DNA of 64,000 nucleotides from the NCBI RefSeq assembly GCF_004000945.1, contig NZ_BIMF01000010.1, positions 1 through 64,000 on the forward strand, given 5' to 3'. How positions within the stretch are numbered: position 1 is the first letter of the stretch; every line of letters begins with the position of its first letter. The position numbers were made by a program, and so were the translations under genes. The notes under the pieces were generated by a model. That model saw only the letters and a list, made by a program, of their open reading frames with translations. It was not told where the DNA came from and searched no databases. The DNA comes from Paenibacillus lautus NBRC 15380. GTDB taxonomy: Bacteria > Bacillota > Bacilli > Paenibacillales > Paenibacillaceae. Positions 43,333-51,577 of this stretch are shown piece by piece.

Positions 43333-44856
43333 CTAAACCGACATCAACGCCGAGTTGCATGCAGCAACATAAGCCAGACCTGCCGCCATGACGATGTCCT
43401 GGTGCACGGCCGTGCCGCGGAAGAACTTGCCGGCCTTCTCCACCGTGACCGCTGCTTCGGCATGCGCATCTTCGCCGCTGCTTAATGAGTGAAGCTCCAG
43501 ATCACCAAAGCGGATGTCGCTGCTGATTCCTTGGCTGATCGCCGAAATAACGGCTTGCACAGGACCGTCCGCCACGCTGGAGTAGGTGGCTTCCATTTGC
43601 TCGCTCAAATGGCGCAGCGTGACGGCCGCAACCCGGCTGCTTCCCGTGCCGGAAATGACCTGCGCCTCGGCCAGCTCATATACCTGTGCCGGCTTGCCCA
43701 AAGTGCTGCTCACCATCTGCAGCAGCTGATCATCGCTGACCACCTTCTGACGGTCAGCCGTCTCCTTGAAGATGTTGTACAAGGACTCCATCTCGGCTCC
43801 ATCGAGCTGAACACTGTACCTGGCAAGACGATCCTTCAGCGCATGACGACCGGAATGCTTGCCCAGCACGATCATGCTCCGCGGGATGCCCAGCTTTTCC
43901 GGGTCCATAATCTCGTAAGTGCTTCGATCCTTCAACAGACCGTCCTGGTGGATGCCGGATTCATGCTGGAAGGCGTTTCGGCCGACCACAGGCTTATTGA
44001 AGGCAATTGGAAAATGCATCGCACCGCTTACGAGACGGGATACTTCATACAGCTTCTCGGCCGTAATTCCGGTCTCTGCCCGCAGCATGTCGCCCCGGGT
44101 AGATAAAGCCATGACCAGCTCCTCCAGTGCGCAGTTGCCTGTACGCTCGCCAACCCCATTCACGGTAACCTCGATTTGGCTGGCGCCGTTCTCAATAGCG
44201 GCCAGGCTGTTGGCCACAGCCAGACCGAGATCATTGTGGCAGTGAGCGCTGTAGGCGACCGTCTTTCCGCCACGGGCACCTTCCCGCACGCGTCGGAACA
44301 TCTCGCCGTATTCATTCGGAAGTGCATATCCAACCGTATCGGGCAGATTGATAATCGTTGCGCCCTCTTCAATGACGGCCTCCACCATCTCAATTAAGTC
44401 GTCAATACCGGTACGCGAGGCATCCATCGCCGTAAATTCCACCACGTCGCTGAACTGCTTCGCATAAGCGGTCATCTCACGTGCCCTTGCCACCACATCC
44501 GGACGGCTCATGCGCAGCTGGTGGCGAAGATGGATGTCGGAAGACGAAATAAACAGATGGATTCGCCTTCTGGCCGCGTCCTGGGTGGCCTTAACGGCAG
44601 CATCAATATCCCCTTTTACAGCACGCGCGAATCCGCATATTTCCACCTGCTGCAGCTGTCTTGAGATAGCCTGCACTGCGGCAAACTCCCCGGGACTGGA
44701 CACCGGAAATCCGGGCTCCATGACGTCAACGCCCAGCTCCGCCAGCTTTCCGGCGAGTGCAATCTTCTGTTCAGGCTGCAGGCTTGCTCCCGGCGCCTGT
44801 TCCCCGTCCCGCAATGTGGTATCGAATATTTGGATGGTTCTCATGGATTCACTCAT
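43333..44856 (-). CDS. leuA: 2-isopropylmalate synthase
   Basis: 507 residues. HMGL-type catalytic barrel starts IQIFDTTLRDGEQAPGASL (residues 8-26; the key DTTLRDGEQ) and has AHCHNDLGLAVANSL with the metal-binding HxH. The LeuA allosteric domain occupies about residues 365-500 and mediates leucine feedback. First committed step of leucine synthesis. Start at 44856 has AAGGAGGAG; the longer frame to 44916 runs into the leader. No other ilv/leu gene is adjacent, so it is an orphan leuA behind two leucine T-boxes. Confidence 0.95.
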   Translation of the reverse strand: MSESMRTIQIFDTTLRDGEQAPGASLQPEQKIALAGKLAELGVDVMEPGFPVSSPGEFAAVQAISRQLQQVEICGFARAVKGDIDAAVKATQDAARRRIHLFISSSDIHLRHQLRMSRPDVVARAREMTAYAKQFSDVVEFTAMDASRTGIDDLIEMVEAVIEEGATIINLPDTVGYALPNEYGEMFRRVREGARGGKTVAYSAHCHNDLGLAVANSLAAIENGASQIEVTVNGVGERTGNCALEELVMALSTRGDMLRAETGITAEKLYEVSRLVSGAMHFPIAFNKPVVGRNAFQHESGIHQDGLLKDRSTYEIMDPEKLGIPRSMIVLGKHSGRHALKDRLARYSVQLDGAEMESLYNIFKETADRQKVVSDDQLLQMVSSTLGKPAQVYELAEAQVISGTGSSRVAAVTLRHLSEQMEATYSSVADGPVQAVISAISQGISSDIRFGDLELHSLSSGEDAHAEAAVTVEKAGKFFRGTAVHQDIVMAAGLAYVAACNSALMSV

Positions 44857-44987
44857 TTTTGTATACTCCTCCTTGGTTAGGGTATGACCCGATTTTCTAC
44901 GGGCTTGTTGTCCCACCTGCTCGATATGTTCGCTTTACGTCCGCACGTCGACTTGCGTCCGCATCCCACCCTGCTGCTGTCGGCAGC

Positions 44988-45400
44988 AAAAAAAGCCCGC
45001 CATCTCTTCATATAAGAGACGACGGGCTTAGAACCCTCCGTGGTACCACTCTAATTGACGCGCCTCGCTCGCAGCTGTTCTGCCGCAACACGTCCGCGTC
45101 CGCTCACGTCCATGATCTCTTCATACCGGCCGGACATGAAGAGATGGACATCCTGATGACGGAGGAAACGCCGTAAGAGGATAAAGCCTGCATTCTTGGC
45201 AGCCGATCCATGGACCAAACCAGCCGATGCAAGATGTTCCCCTCTTCCGCTCCCGGGCGAGATTCGAAGGTTGCTGCCGCTGCGTCACACTATACCCGCA
45301 GCTCTCTGTAGACGGCTCCCTTTTACTGCTCCCGTTCATCGCGTTTACACGATATGCTGTTATGCAAAAACCTCATGATATCCGGCTCCCTTCACCGGGT
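44988..45400 (-). promoter_or_regulatory. T-box leader 2 (leucine), proximal to leuA
   Basis: Minus strand T-box riboswitch. Stem I has the AGTA motif, and the specifier codon CTC sits in the sequence GAATCTCGCCCGGGAG (codon at 45259-45261). The T-box antiterminator core is AGAGTGGTACCACGG (45039-45053); UGGU pairs with tRNA ACCA. The terminator is AAGCCCGTCGTCTCTT / AAGAGATGGCGGGCTT then T7 (44988-45029). Uncharged tRNA-Leu would favour read-through into leuA. The variant GTGTGA in place of GGTGCAA makes stem I look less conserved. Confidence 0.88.
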
Positions 45401-45474
45401 ATCCTGCCTCTTTTGCACCGTTTCGTTGTTATATGCCTGCTGCTTGATCAAATCATTAGCTGCCTAATAAGAAT

Positions 45475-45831
45475 GCAAAAAAGCCTGCCGTCTCTTATTC
45501 AAGAGACGACAGGCTATCCTATCGCGGTACCACTCTTGTTGACTCTAAGCTCCCGGGTTCATACTGCTGTCTCCCGGACCTTAAAGCCCCCTCCATCGCC
45601 AAATCACAAATGATTTGTGCGCAGCCATTCTCACGGAGGCCATCCCGTAACAAGGTCAAACTCCGCAATTTCAATCCATGCCTGATCGGCATTTCATTGC
45701 GCAAGGTTCCCCTGCTCCGCTCCCAGGTGAGTTCAGGTCCCTCTCGTCTGCGTTGCACCGTCCCGCAGCTCTCTTCATCCAAGGTTCACCTTACTGGTCC
45801 TGTTCTTCGCGTTTCAATATTCTGGAATTTG
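45475..45831 (-). promoter_or_regulatory. T-box leader 1 (leucine), distal
   Basis: Minus strand T-box with canonical GGTGCAA in stem I, specifier CTC (45729-45731 in GAACTCACCTGGGAG), antiterminator core AGAGTGGTACCGCGA (45521-45537) and terminator AGCCTGTCGTCTCTT / AAGAGACGGCAGGCTTTTTT (45477-45514). It is transcribed first and sits in tandem with T-box leader 2. Both specify leucine. Confidence 0.9.
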
Positions 45832-45837
45832 ATCATG

Positions 45838-45866
45838 ATTATACGTCCTATATAGAGACGTGTCAA
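45838..45866 (-). promoter_or_regulatory. Strong sigma-A promoter of the T-box-leuA unit
   Basis: Perfect boxes TTGACA (minus strand, 45861-45866), 17 bases, TATAAT (45838-45843). It starts 6 bases after the tsaD stop codon, so read-through from the tsa operon would also pass the T-boxes. Confidence 0.93.
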
Positions 45867-45872
45867 GACGCT

Positions 45873-46922
45873 TTAGCTTAATGGTTCCGCCCAAAGTTCC
45901 AGCGACATTTGCGGGTCCGCCTTCATATCGAGCGGCGTAAAACTCCCCTGCTTCCATTTCAAATGGGCCGCGGCGGCAATCATCGCTCCGTTATCGGTGC
46001 AATACTGAAATGGCGGAATGGTTAGCGGAATCCCTTCCTGCTCGCAACGTTCAGCCAAAACTTTACGGAGCCCGCGATTGGCGGCAACGCCACCGCACAG
46101 CAGCAGCTGCTTGGCATCATATGACCTGACCGCACGAACCGCCTTTTCCACGAGCACTTCGACCACGGATTCCTGGAAACCCCGGGCTATCGCTTCCGCC
46201 CGGACTTCCTCTCCACGCATTTTGCTCTGATTGACGACATTTAATACAGCCGATTTCAGACCGCTGAAGCTGAAGTCGTAGGAATCCGGCTCCAGCCATA
46301 CGCGGGGAAGCTCCACAACCTCTTCAGCCTCCAATGCCATACGGTCGACATGCGGACCCCCGGGATACGGGAAGCCAAGCGCCCTGGCCACTTTGTCGTA
46401 CGCTTCGCCAACCGCATCATCCCGCGTCCTGCCGATCAGCTCAAAGCTGCCTTCGTCTTTCATGTAGACCAGCTCGGTGTGGCCGCCGGAAACAACCAGC
46501 GCCATGCAAGGGTAAGAGATATCGCCCACAAAGCGGTTGGCATAGATATGCCCCGCAATATGATGCGTGCCGATCAGCGGCTTGCCAAGCGCAAAGGCCA
46601 GGCTTTTAGCAGCCATGACGCCAACGAGAAGCGCTCCAACCAAACCGGGCCCCTGCGTTACAGCGATCGCCGACAAATCCTTCATTTCAATACCAGCCTC
46701 AGCTACGGCCTGTTCAATAATTAGCGTGATACTCTCCACATGCTTGCGGGAAGCCACTTCAGGCACAACCCCGCCAAAAGCTTTATGCGTTTCAATCTGG
46801 CTGGCAATGACACTGGACATAACCTCGCAGCCATCCTTTACAACGGCAACCGAGGTTTCATCGCAGCTCGTTTCTATCGCCAATATGCAGCTCTCCTGCC
46901 GATCTACTCTTTCTTCATTCAT
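45873..46922 (-). CDS. tsaD: tRNA N6-adenosine threonylcarbamoyltransferase TsaD
   Basis: 349 residues. ASKA-type fold: ILAIETSCDETSVAVV near residue 12, metal-binding HHIAGH (near residue 115) and LVVSGGHTEL. It transfers threonylcarbamoyl to A37 of tRNAs that read ANN codons, working with TsaB and TsaE. The start ATG 46922 overlaps the rimI stop by 4 bases (ATGA); the frame to 46982 is not needed. Last gene of tsaE-tsaB-rimI-tsaD. No terminator follows before the leuA promoter. Confidence 0.96.
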   Translation of the reverse strand: MNEERVDRQESCILAIETSCDETSVAVVKDGCEVMSSVIASQIETHKAFGGVVPEVASRKHVESITLIIEQAVAEAGIEMKDLSAIAVTQGPGLVGALLVGVMAAKSLAFALGKPLIGTHHIAGHIYANRFVGDISYPCMALVVSGGHTELVYMKDEGSFELIGRTRDDAVGEAYDKVARALGFPYPGGPHVDRMALEAEEVVELPRVWLEPDSYDFSFSGLKSAVLNVVNQSKMRGEEVRAEAIARGFQESVVEVLVEKAVRAVRSYDAKQLLLCGGVAANRGLRKVLAERCEQEGIPLTIPPFQYCTDNGAMIAAAAHLKWKQGSFTPLDMKADPQMSLELWAEPLS

Positions 46923-47443
46923 GATAGCCTTTGACTTCCTTCCTCGCCATCGTCCTCTCGATAAGGGGGCAGATCTGCCCACATGATGAGTGCGTCTTCC
47001 TGGTTATCGGAATAATACCCCTTCCGGACTCCGGCTGGTTTAAACCCTTTTTTGATATATAAGCGCTGGGCAACGTGATTGGATACCCGAACCTCCAGCG
47101 TCATTTTCTCCATTCCCATATAGGCGGCGGTCTTCATCAATTCCGTAAGCAGCCGGTCGCCCCACTTGCGTCCGCGGTACTGCTCCAGCAGCGCAATATT
47201 CGTAACATGTGCTTCATCAACGATCGTCCACATGCCTGCATACCCAACCGTCTTGCCTTCATACTCCATAATCATATAACGTGCAAAATGATTCAGTTTC
47301 AGCTCATTGTGAAAAGCTTCCTCGGTCCAGGGCACGGTGAACGCTTCGTGCTCCACCACGAGAACCTCCGGAATATCCTCCAGGGTCATCAACCGAAAGG
47401 ACAAACCCTCTTCACCATCTACCGGCTTCTTCTGCTGATCCAT
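46919..47443 (-). CDS. rimI: Ribosomal-protein-alanine N-acetyltransferase RimI-like
   Basis: 174 residues. GNAT core: VTNIALLEQYRGRKWGDRLL (residues about 75-94) and SNHVAQRLYIKKGFKPAG (residues about 119-136), the RimI signature order. RimI acetylates the N-terminal alanine of ribosomal protein S18 in E. coli. In Bacillus it lies between tsaB and tsaD, as here. 4-base overlap with tsaD indicates coupling. Confidence 0.9.
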   Translation of the reverse strand: MDQQKKPVDGEEGLSFRLMTLEDIPEVLVVEHEAFTVPWTEEAFHNELKLNHFARYMIMEYEGKTVGYAGMWTIVDEAHVTNIALLEQYRGRKWGDRLLTELMKTAAYMGMEKMTLEVRVSNHVAQRLYIKKGFKPAGVRKGYYSDNQEDALIMWADLPPYREDDGEEGSQRLS

Positions 47444-47462
47444 GACGAATCCTACGCTCCCT

Positions 47463-48254
47463 TCACCGCTTACGCAGCAGGTTCGCTTCCGCTTCGGAAA
47501 GCTGTGTATAGTTGGGTATTAGTGTATGCACATCATCCGCTTCCCCCGCGAGCAATCTGGCTGCTCCCAAGTACCCCATCCAGCGGCCTTCAAGCGAGTA
47601 CGGATGAATATGCAGCCGGTCTCTAAACCACGGCTCAAGCCCGCGGGCGGTTTCGGCATGAAGCTCCACTTCCCCAATAAACCAAATGCAAACAGGGCGC
47701 TCCTCTTCAGGCAGCTTGCTGATACGTTCCTTTATGGTTTCCACCCAGGTTTGCATCAGGCGAATACCGTCTGCTTCCATACGTATCGGCGCATCCCCTT
47801 GGCTCTCTGAATCGGCAGCGAATAATGCCGTGTACACTTGTCCCCGTCTTGCATCCAGCAGCGGAATGACCCAGTGGACTCCCTTCTTTGGCTCGGCTTG
47901 ATGCCATCCAGACTTCAAGCCCCCCCATGCCAAGGCATGCAGGCTGGATACCCCGACAACCGGGATGTGATTAGCCCATGCCAATGTTTTGGCAGCCGTT
48001 ACCGCAATCCGAATTCCGGTATATGAACCCGGACCTACACCTACGGCAATACCGTCCATCTGGTCCATGCCTAGGCCTGCTTCCGCAAGCGCCTGCGCCA
48101 TAACCGGGTGCAGATGCACCGAGTGGTTGCGGTCCGCATTCGTGTTAACTTCCGACAGCAGCTTGTCCTGCTCCATCACGGATACCGCCAGCGATGCCGT
48201 AGACGTATCCAGCGCCAAAAACCGCTGCTGCGGCTTCGTGTCATTGTTGTTCAT
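47463..48254 (-). CDS. tsaB: tRNA threonylcarbamoyladenosine biosynthesis protein TsaB
   Basis: 263 residues from ATG 48254. ASKHA fold: FLALDTSTASLAVSV and VGVGPGSYTGIRIAVTAAK, with a C-terminal LIPNYTQLSEAE that is conserved in TsaB. It is an essential scaffold that dimerises with TsaD. The alternative start at 48275 lies inside tsaE; GGGGT upstream of 48254. The start overlaps the last codons of tsaE (stop 48241). Confidence 0.92.
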   Translation of the reverse strand: MNNNDTKPQQRFLALDTSTASLAVSVMEQDKLLSEVNTNADRNHSVHLHPVMAQALAEAGLGMDQMDGIAVGVGPGSYTGIRIAVTAAKTLAWANHIPVVGVSSLHALAWGGLKSGWHQAEPKKGVHWVIPLLDARRGQVYTALFAADSESQGDAPIRMEADGIRLMQTWVETIKERISKLPEEERPVCIWFIGEVELHAETARGLEPWFRDRLHIHPYSLEGRWMGYLGAARLLAGEADDVHTLIPNYTQLSEAEANLLRKR

Positions 48255-48711
48255 TCCAGCTACCCCATTTTTCATTCAAATCCCGGCACCACTCGCCATA
48301 GGGCTCGCCCTGGCTTGAAAGTGTGATAATCCGGTGAGTTTCGCCTGTCGTTTCAAGCTGGATATGCAGATACCGCTCAGGCAAAAGCTCGGTGATCAAG
48401 CTGCTCCACTCTACGAGACAAACCCCTTCGCCAAAAAAATACTCGTCTAGCCCGAGCTCATCCGCTTCATCAATCGACAAACGGTACACATCCATATGGT
48501 AGAGCGGCAGACGCCCCTCATATTCTTTAATAATTGTAAATGTCGGGCTATTCACAACCCCGTTCACACCAAGGTGCTGTGCAAATTGTTTGGAAAATGC
48601 CGTTTTCCCTGCTCCAAGATCCCCGTCCAAGCCGATGACAGTTCCTGGCTCCGCCCTCATGGCCAGCCAAGCAGCAAGCTGCTCCGTCTCCTCCAGACTG
48701 CTTGAAATCAT
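48241..48711 (-). CDS. tsaE: tRNA threonylcarbamoyladenosine biosynthesis ATPase TsaE
   Basis: 156 residues from ATG 48711 (GGAGG 11 bases upstream); a GTG at 48744 is possible. P-loop GDLGAGKT (residues about 30-37), then SPTFTIIKEYEG and HMDVYRL, as in the YjeE/TsaE family. ATPase that drives the TsaBDE complex. First gene seen of the operon. In B. subtilis thiL precedes it; thiL is not present here. Confidence 0.92.
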   Translation of the reverse strand: MISSSLEETEQLAAWLAMRAEPGTVIGLDGDLGAGKTAFSKQFAQHLGVNGVVNSPTFTIIKEYEGRLPLYHMDVYRLSIDEADELGLDEYFFGEGVCLVEWSSLITELLPERYLHIQLETTGETHRIITLSSQGEPYGEWCRDLNEKWGSWNEQQ

Positions 48712-48940
48712 TCGAAACCGGCCCTCCGTACGGCCATTGTTCACTGATAACCCACCCTTTACTTAGTTTGCCCATATCTCAAAATACTTGATCTTCATTA
48801 TATCGGTCCTCCCAACCGGCTGCAAGAACATGAGTTTCGCCTTCATAACTGAGATGAGAAAAGAAACATCAAACCGGGTTGCAAACACTGGCACTACGTA
48901 GTCAAAGATTAAGCATTATAGTTAAACCACAATCAACGCA

Positions 48941-48993
48941 AACACACCTTATCCGGGTTCCAACGTTTCGGAGCCCCGAGCAAGGTGTGTTTT
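48941..48993 (+). terminator. Strong + strand terminator with no known gene upstream
   Basis: Stem AACACACCTT / AAGGTGTGTT with an inner hairpin region, then T7 on the + strand. On the minus strand the T-tract is poor, so the better reading is rightward. No + strand gene precedes it within 200 bases. Confidence 0.65.
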
Positions 48994-49048
48994 TTTCGTG
49001 TTTATTAAACGCTTAGACGGAAGCCAAGAGCCCCTCCTCGTTAAGAAG

Positions 49049-49231
49049 CTATTCGCCTTCTTTCAGCCGGTCAACGTTCACGGTCAGCGTATTGGTCGGA
49101 CGGGAGCCAACCTGGACGGTGGCCATCCCCTTCTGCTGATCCACATGCTCGATCCAAACCGACTCCCCTTCCAGGTTGACTTTGTAAGTATCCTTGGAAT
49201 TGAAAATTTCCACGGCGCGCTGTATCTCCAT
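49049..49231 (-). CDS. sspH: H-type small acid-soluble spore protein
   Basis: 60 residues, with the SspH signature MEIQRAVEIFNSKDTYKVNLEG (MxIQRAxEIxxS) and VWIEHVDQQKGMATV. In B. subtilis SspH is a minor spore core protein made in the forespore under sigma-G. GGAGG ribosome site. Starts 4 bases after the acidic protein gene stop, so they form one unit. Confidence 0.92.
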   Translation of the reverse strand: MEIQRAVEIFNSKDTYKVNLEGESVWIEHVDQQKGMATVQVGSRPTNTLTVNVDRLKEGE

Positions 49232-49235
49232 ACGT

Positions 49236-49523
49236 TTAATCCTCCTTCTCCATATTTCTTGGCGATTCGTCCACGACGTCCATCGTATCGGTTGTGGAAG
49301 GGCCGATCAGCCCATTATCCACAGTGACATTGCCTCCGCCAAGGCCTTCATTGATCATCCGGTCAATATCAAACATCGTAGATTCCCGAGAGATCTCGCT
49401 CTCTTCCGAGGTCAGGCTGTTCCAATCCACCATGTCCCCGTTCACCGCTTCTGCAGCGGAATGATCCGAGGCCCTGTCCTTCTGTATCTCCTCCGACGTT
49501 TCGGTTTCTCTAGGCTCCATCAT
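49236..49523 (-). CDS. Acidic hypothetical protein (95 residues), upstream of sspH
   Basis: 95 residues from ATG 49523 (AAGGAGG upstream). Strongly acidic and low complexity (many E, D, S), with a short segment MFDIDRMINEGLGGGNVTV. No family recognised. The frame continues to 49574 but that stretch has no start site of its own. It is the first gene of a unit with sspH behind a sigma-G-like promoter, so a forespore role is inferred. Confidence 0.6.
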   Translation of the reverse strand: MMEPRETETSEEIQKDRASDHSAAEAVNGDMVDWNSLTSEESEISRESTMFDIDRMINEGLGGGNVTVDNGLIGPSTTDTMDVVDESPRNMEKED

Positions 49524-49561
49524 GACGAAAAATACCTCCTTATACAGGCAGAGTTCATCGT

Positions 49562-49592
49562 CAATATGCCACAAACCGGTTCTAATTATGCA
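49562..49592 (-). promoter_or_regulatory. Sigma-G-like forespore promoter for the acidic protein / sspH unit
   Basis: Minus strand TGCATA (49587-49592), 18 bases, CATATTG (49562-49568), against sigma-F/G consensus TGMATA and CATAMTA. The start codon is 39 bases downstream. Confidence 0.55.
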
Positions 49593-49731
49593 ATCTCGAG
49601 CTATAACTCATACTAGAGTCTTTTTTTGGGCACACTGATAGAGGTAGTACAAAAATTTATAGCAGTCGTTTATTACGTTTACTACACGGTCATACCCAAA
49701 CATATTAGAATTTGATAGGAGGTTTCATAGA

Positions 49732-50661
49732 ATGCATACGGTATGGAAGGGCGCGATCAGCTTTGGTCTGGTGCACGTGCCCGTCAAGATGTTCTCGGCT
49801 ACGGAAGATAAGGATATTTCGATGCGGTACATTCACAAGGAGTGCGGCAGCCCGCTCTCTTACATCCGCAAATGTCCGGTATGCGAAGAGGAAGTTGCCT
49901 GGGAGGAAATTACGAAGGGGTACGAGTATGAGAAGGGGAAATTCGTGCTGTTCGAAAAAGAAGAATTGGAGCAGCTGGCGGAGCAGAACAGCAAAAACAT
50001 TACCATTCTGGACTTTGTGGATCTGACCGAAATTGACCCGATTTATTTTCAAAAGACGTACTACCTCTCGCCGGATCAGGCAGGCGCAAACGCATATCGA
50101 CTCCTGCTGGAAGCGATGAAGCAGTCCGGCAAAATCGGCATCGCCAAAATCGCCATTCGCTCGAAGAGCAGTCTGGCCGCGATCCGGGTGCTCGATGAAT
50201 GCTTGTCGATCGAGACGATTTTCTACCCGGATGAGATCCGGCCGATCTCCCAGGTCCCGAATTTGCCTGAAAGAACCGAGGTCAACTCCAAGGAACTCGA
50301 TATGGCCAAACTGCTGATTGACCAGCTGTCGACTCCCTTTGACCCTGAGAAGTATACGGATGATTATCGCGAACGTCTGCTGGATCTGATCAACGCCAAA
50401 GTATCCGGCGAAGAGATCAAGATTGCCCCTGCCCGTCAGGAGACCAACGTTGTCGATCTGATGGCTGCTCTTCAGGCCAGCATCGAGGCCGTAAAGCCGA
50501 TCGGAACGGATCCGGGCACCAAACCGAAGCCGCGTAAAACAACCCGGAAGACGGCTGCCAAAGAACCGGCTGCCAAGGTCAGTGGCGGGGAAGGCGAGCT
50601 CGACGCACCGAAGCCGAAGCGCCGGACAACCAAATCCAAGAAATCCGAATCGACATCCTGA
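49732..50661 (+). CDS. ku: Ku-family DNA end-binding protein
   Basis: 309 residues. N-terminus MHTVWKGAISFGLVHVPVKMF, then CP(VCEEEVAWEEI) zinc-like pair and HKECGSPLSYIRKCPVCEEE; C-terminal Lys/Pro-rich tail (KPKPRKTTRKT). Bacterial Ku binds double-strand DNA ends for non-homologous end joining and recruits LigD. AGGAGG site. First gene of a three-gene set with ligase and polymerase, 5-base gap to the next. Confidence 0.95.
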   Translation: MHTVWKGAISFGLVHVPVKMFSATEDKDISMRYIHKECGSPLSYIRKCPVCEEEVAWEEITKGYEYEKGKFVLFEKEELEQLAEQNSKNITILDFVDLTEIDPIYFQKTYYLSPDQAGANAYRLLLEAMKQSGKIGIAKIAIRSKSSLAAIRVLDECLSIETIFYPDEIRPISQVPNLPERTEVNSKELDMAKLLIDQLSTPFDPEKYTDDYRERLLDLINAKVSGEEIKIAPARQETNVVDLMAALQASIEAVKPIGTDPGTKPKPRKTTRKTAAKEPAAKVSGGEGELDAPKPKRRTTKSKKSESTS

Positions 50662-50666
50662 TCCGT

Positions 50667-51572
50667 ATGGGACAATTGCAGAATCTGCTGCCCAAAGAGC
50701 CGATGGCACCGATCTCAACGGATCAGATCACGACGGGTGAGGATTGGGGTTATCAGCTGAAATGGGACGGCGTGCGCATTCTGGCCGGACTTGACCAGAA
50801 CCGTATATCGCTATACTCCCGCAAGCTGCTCGATAAAACCTCTCTGTATCCCGAAGTCGTTCAGGCATTATCCGGATTGCAAGAACGGCGCCTTCTTTTG
50901 GATGGCGAGGTTGTCTATTTTCATCCGGAGCTTGGTCGTCCCGTGTTTCAGAAAGTTCTTCAGCGGGAGCGTTCGCGTGCGGTCAGCACGAACGCTCCTC
51001 TGTTTACTTATGTTCTCTTTGACATTCTGGTGGACGGCGACCAAGACATGCGCAAGCTGCCATATCTTGAACGACACCACCGCCTGAAGGAGATCGTTTC
51101 CGACACGCCGGGCCTCCTGACCGCGGATCTGTTTCTTGAAGGCGAGCATTTATGGAGTTGGGCCGAAGAACGGGGATGGGAGGGCATTGTGATGAAGCGC
51201 CTCTCCTCTCCTTATCGTGAAGGCAAGAAACATCGGGATTGGTACAAGAAAAAGATTGCCGTAAACTTGACAGCCACCGCCGTCGCCATGATTATCAGGG
51301 AAGGCCGTGTGGCCAGCCTCGTCATTGCCGATGACGACGGCAACTATATCGGCCGGGCTTCCCTGGGGCTTAATGAGCAGACGAAGAAGAGGCTGCTGCA
51401 ATATGCCGAAAGCCATCATGCTGACGCGATATGGAATACGCTTCATACCGACCTGAAAAAAGAACTGCTGGCCTGGCTTAGCCAGCCGCTTTCGGTTCAG
51501 GTCACATTTCTCGAATGGAGTCAGGATGGCATGATGCGCCATCCCAAACTCGTATCGATTGAGGGGGTGTAA
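50667..51572 (+). CDS. ATP-dependent DNA ligase (LigD ligase part)
   Basis: 301 residues. AMP-binding lysine motif LKWDGVR (residues 31-37), LLDGEVVYF, EGIVMKRL and KHRDWYKKKIAV show the ATP-dependent ligase fold plus an OB domain. In many bacteria this is fused to a polymerase domain in LigD; here they are separate genes. It seals breaks held by Ku. No clear ribosome site; 5 bases after Ku, so translation is probably coupled. Confidence 0.92.
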   Translation: MGQLQNLLPKEPMAPISTDQITTGEDWGYQLKWDGVRILAGLDQNRISLYSRKLLDKTSLYPEVVQALSGLQERRLLLDGEVVYFHPELGRPVFQKVLQRERSRAVSTNAPLFTYVLFDILVDGDQDMRKLPYLERHHRLKEIVSDTPGLLTADLFLEGEHLWSWAEERGWEGIVMKRLSSPYREGKKHRDWYKKKIAVNLTATAVAMIIREGRVASLVIADDDGNYIGRASLGLNEQTKKRLLQYAESHHADAIWNTLHTDLKKELLAWLSQPLSVQVTFLEWSQDGMMRHPKLVSIEGV

Positions 51573-51577
51573 ACGAT

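Noticed and set aside
45196..45881. Short + strand frames over the T-box leaders
   Set aside because: They fall in structured RNA on the other strand and lack ribosome sites.
49705..50718. 337-residue minus frame opposite ku
   Set aside because: Shadow of the ku gene; Phe/Arg-rich composition and no start site.
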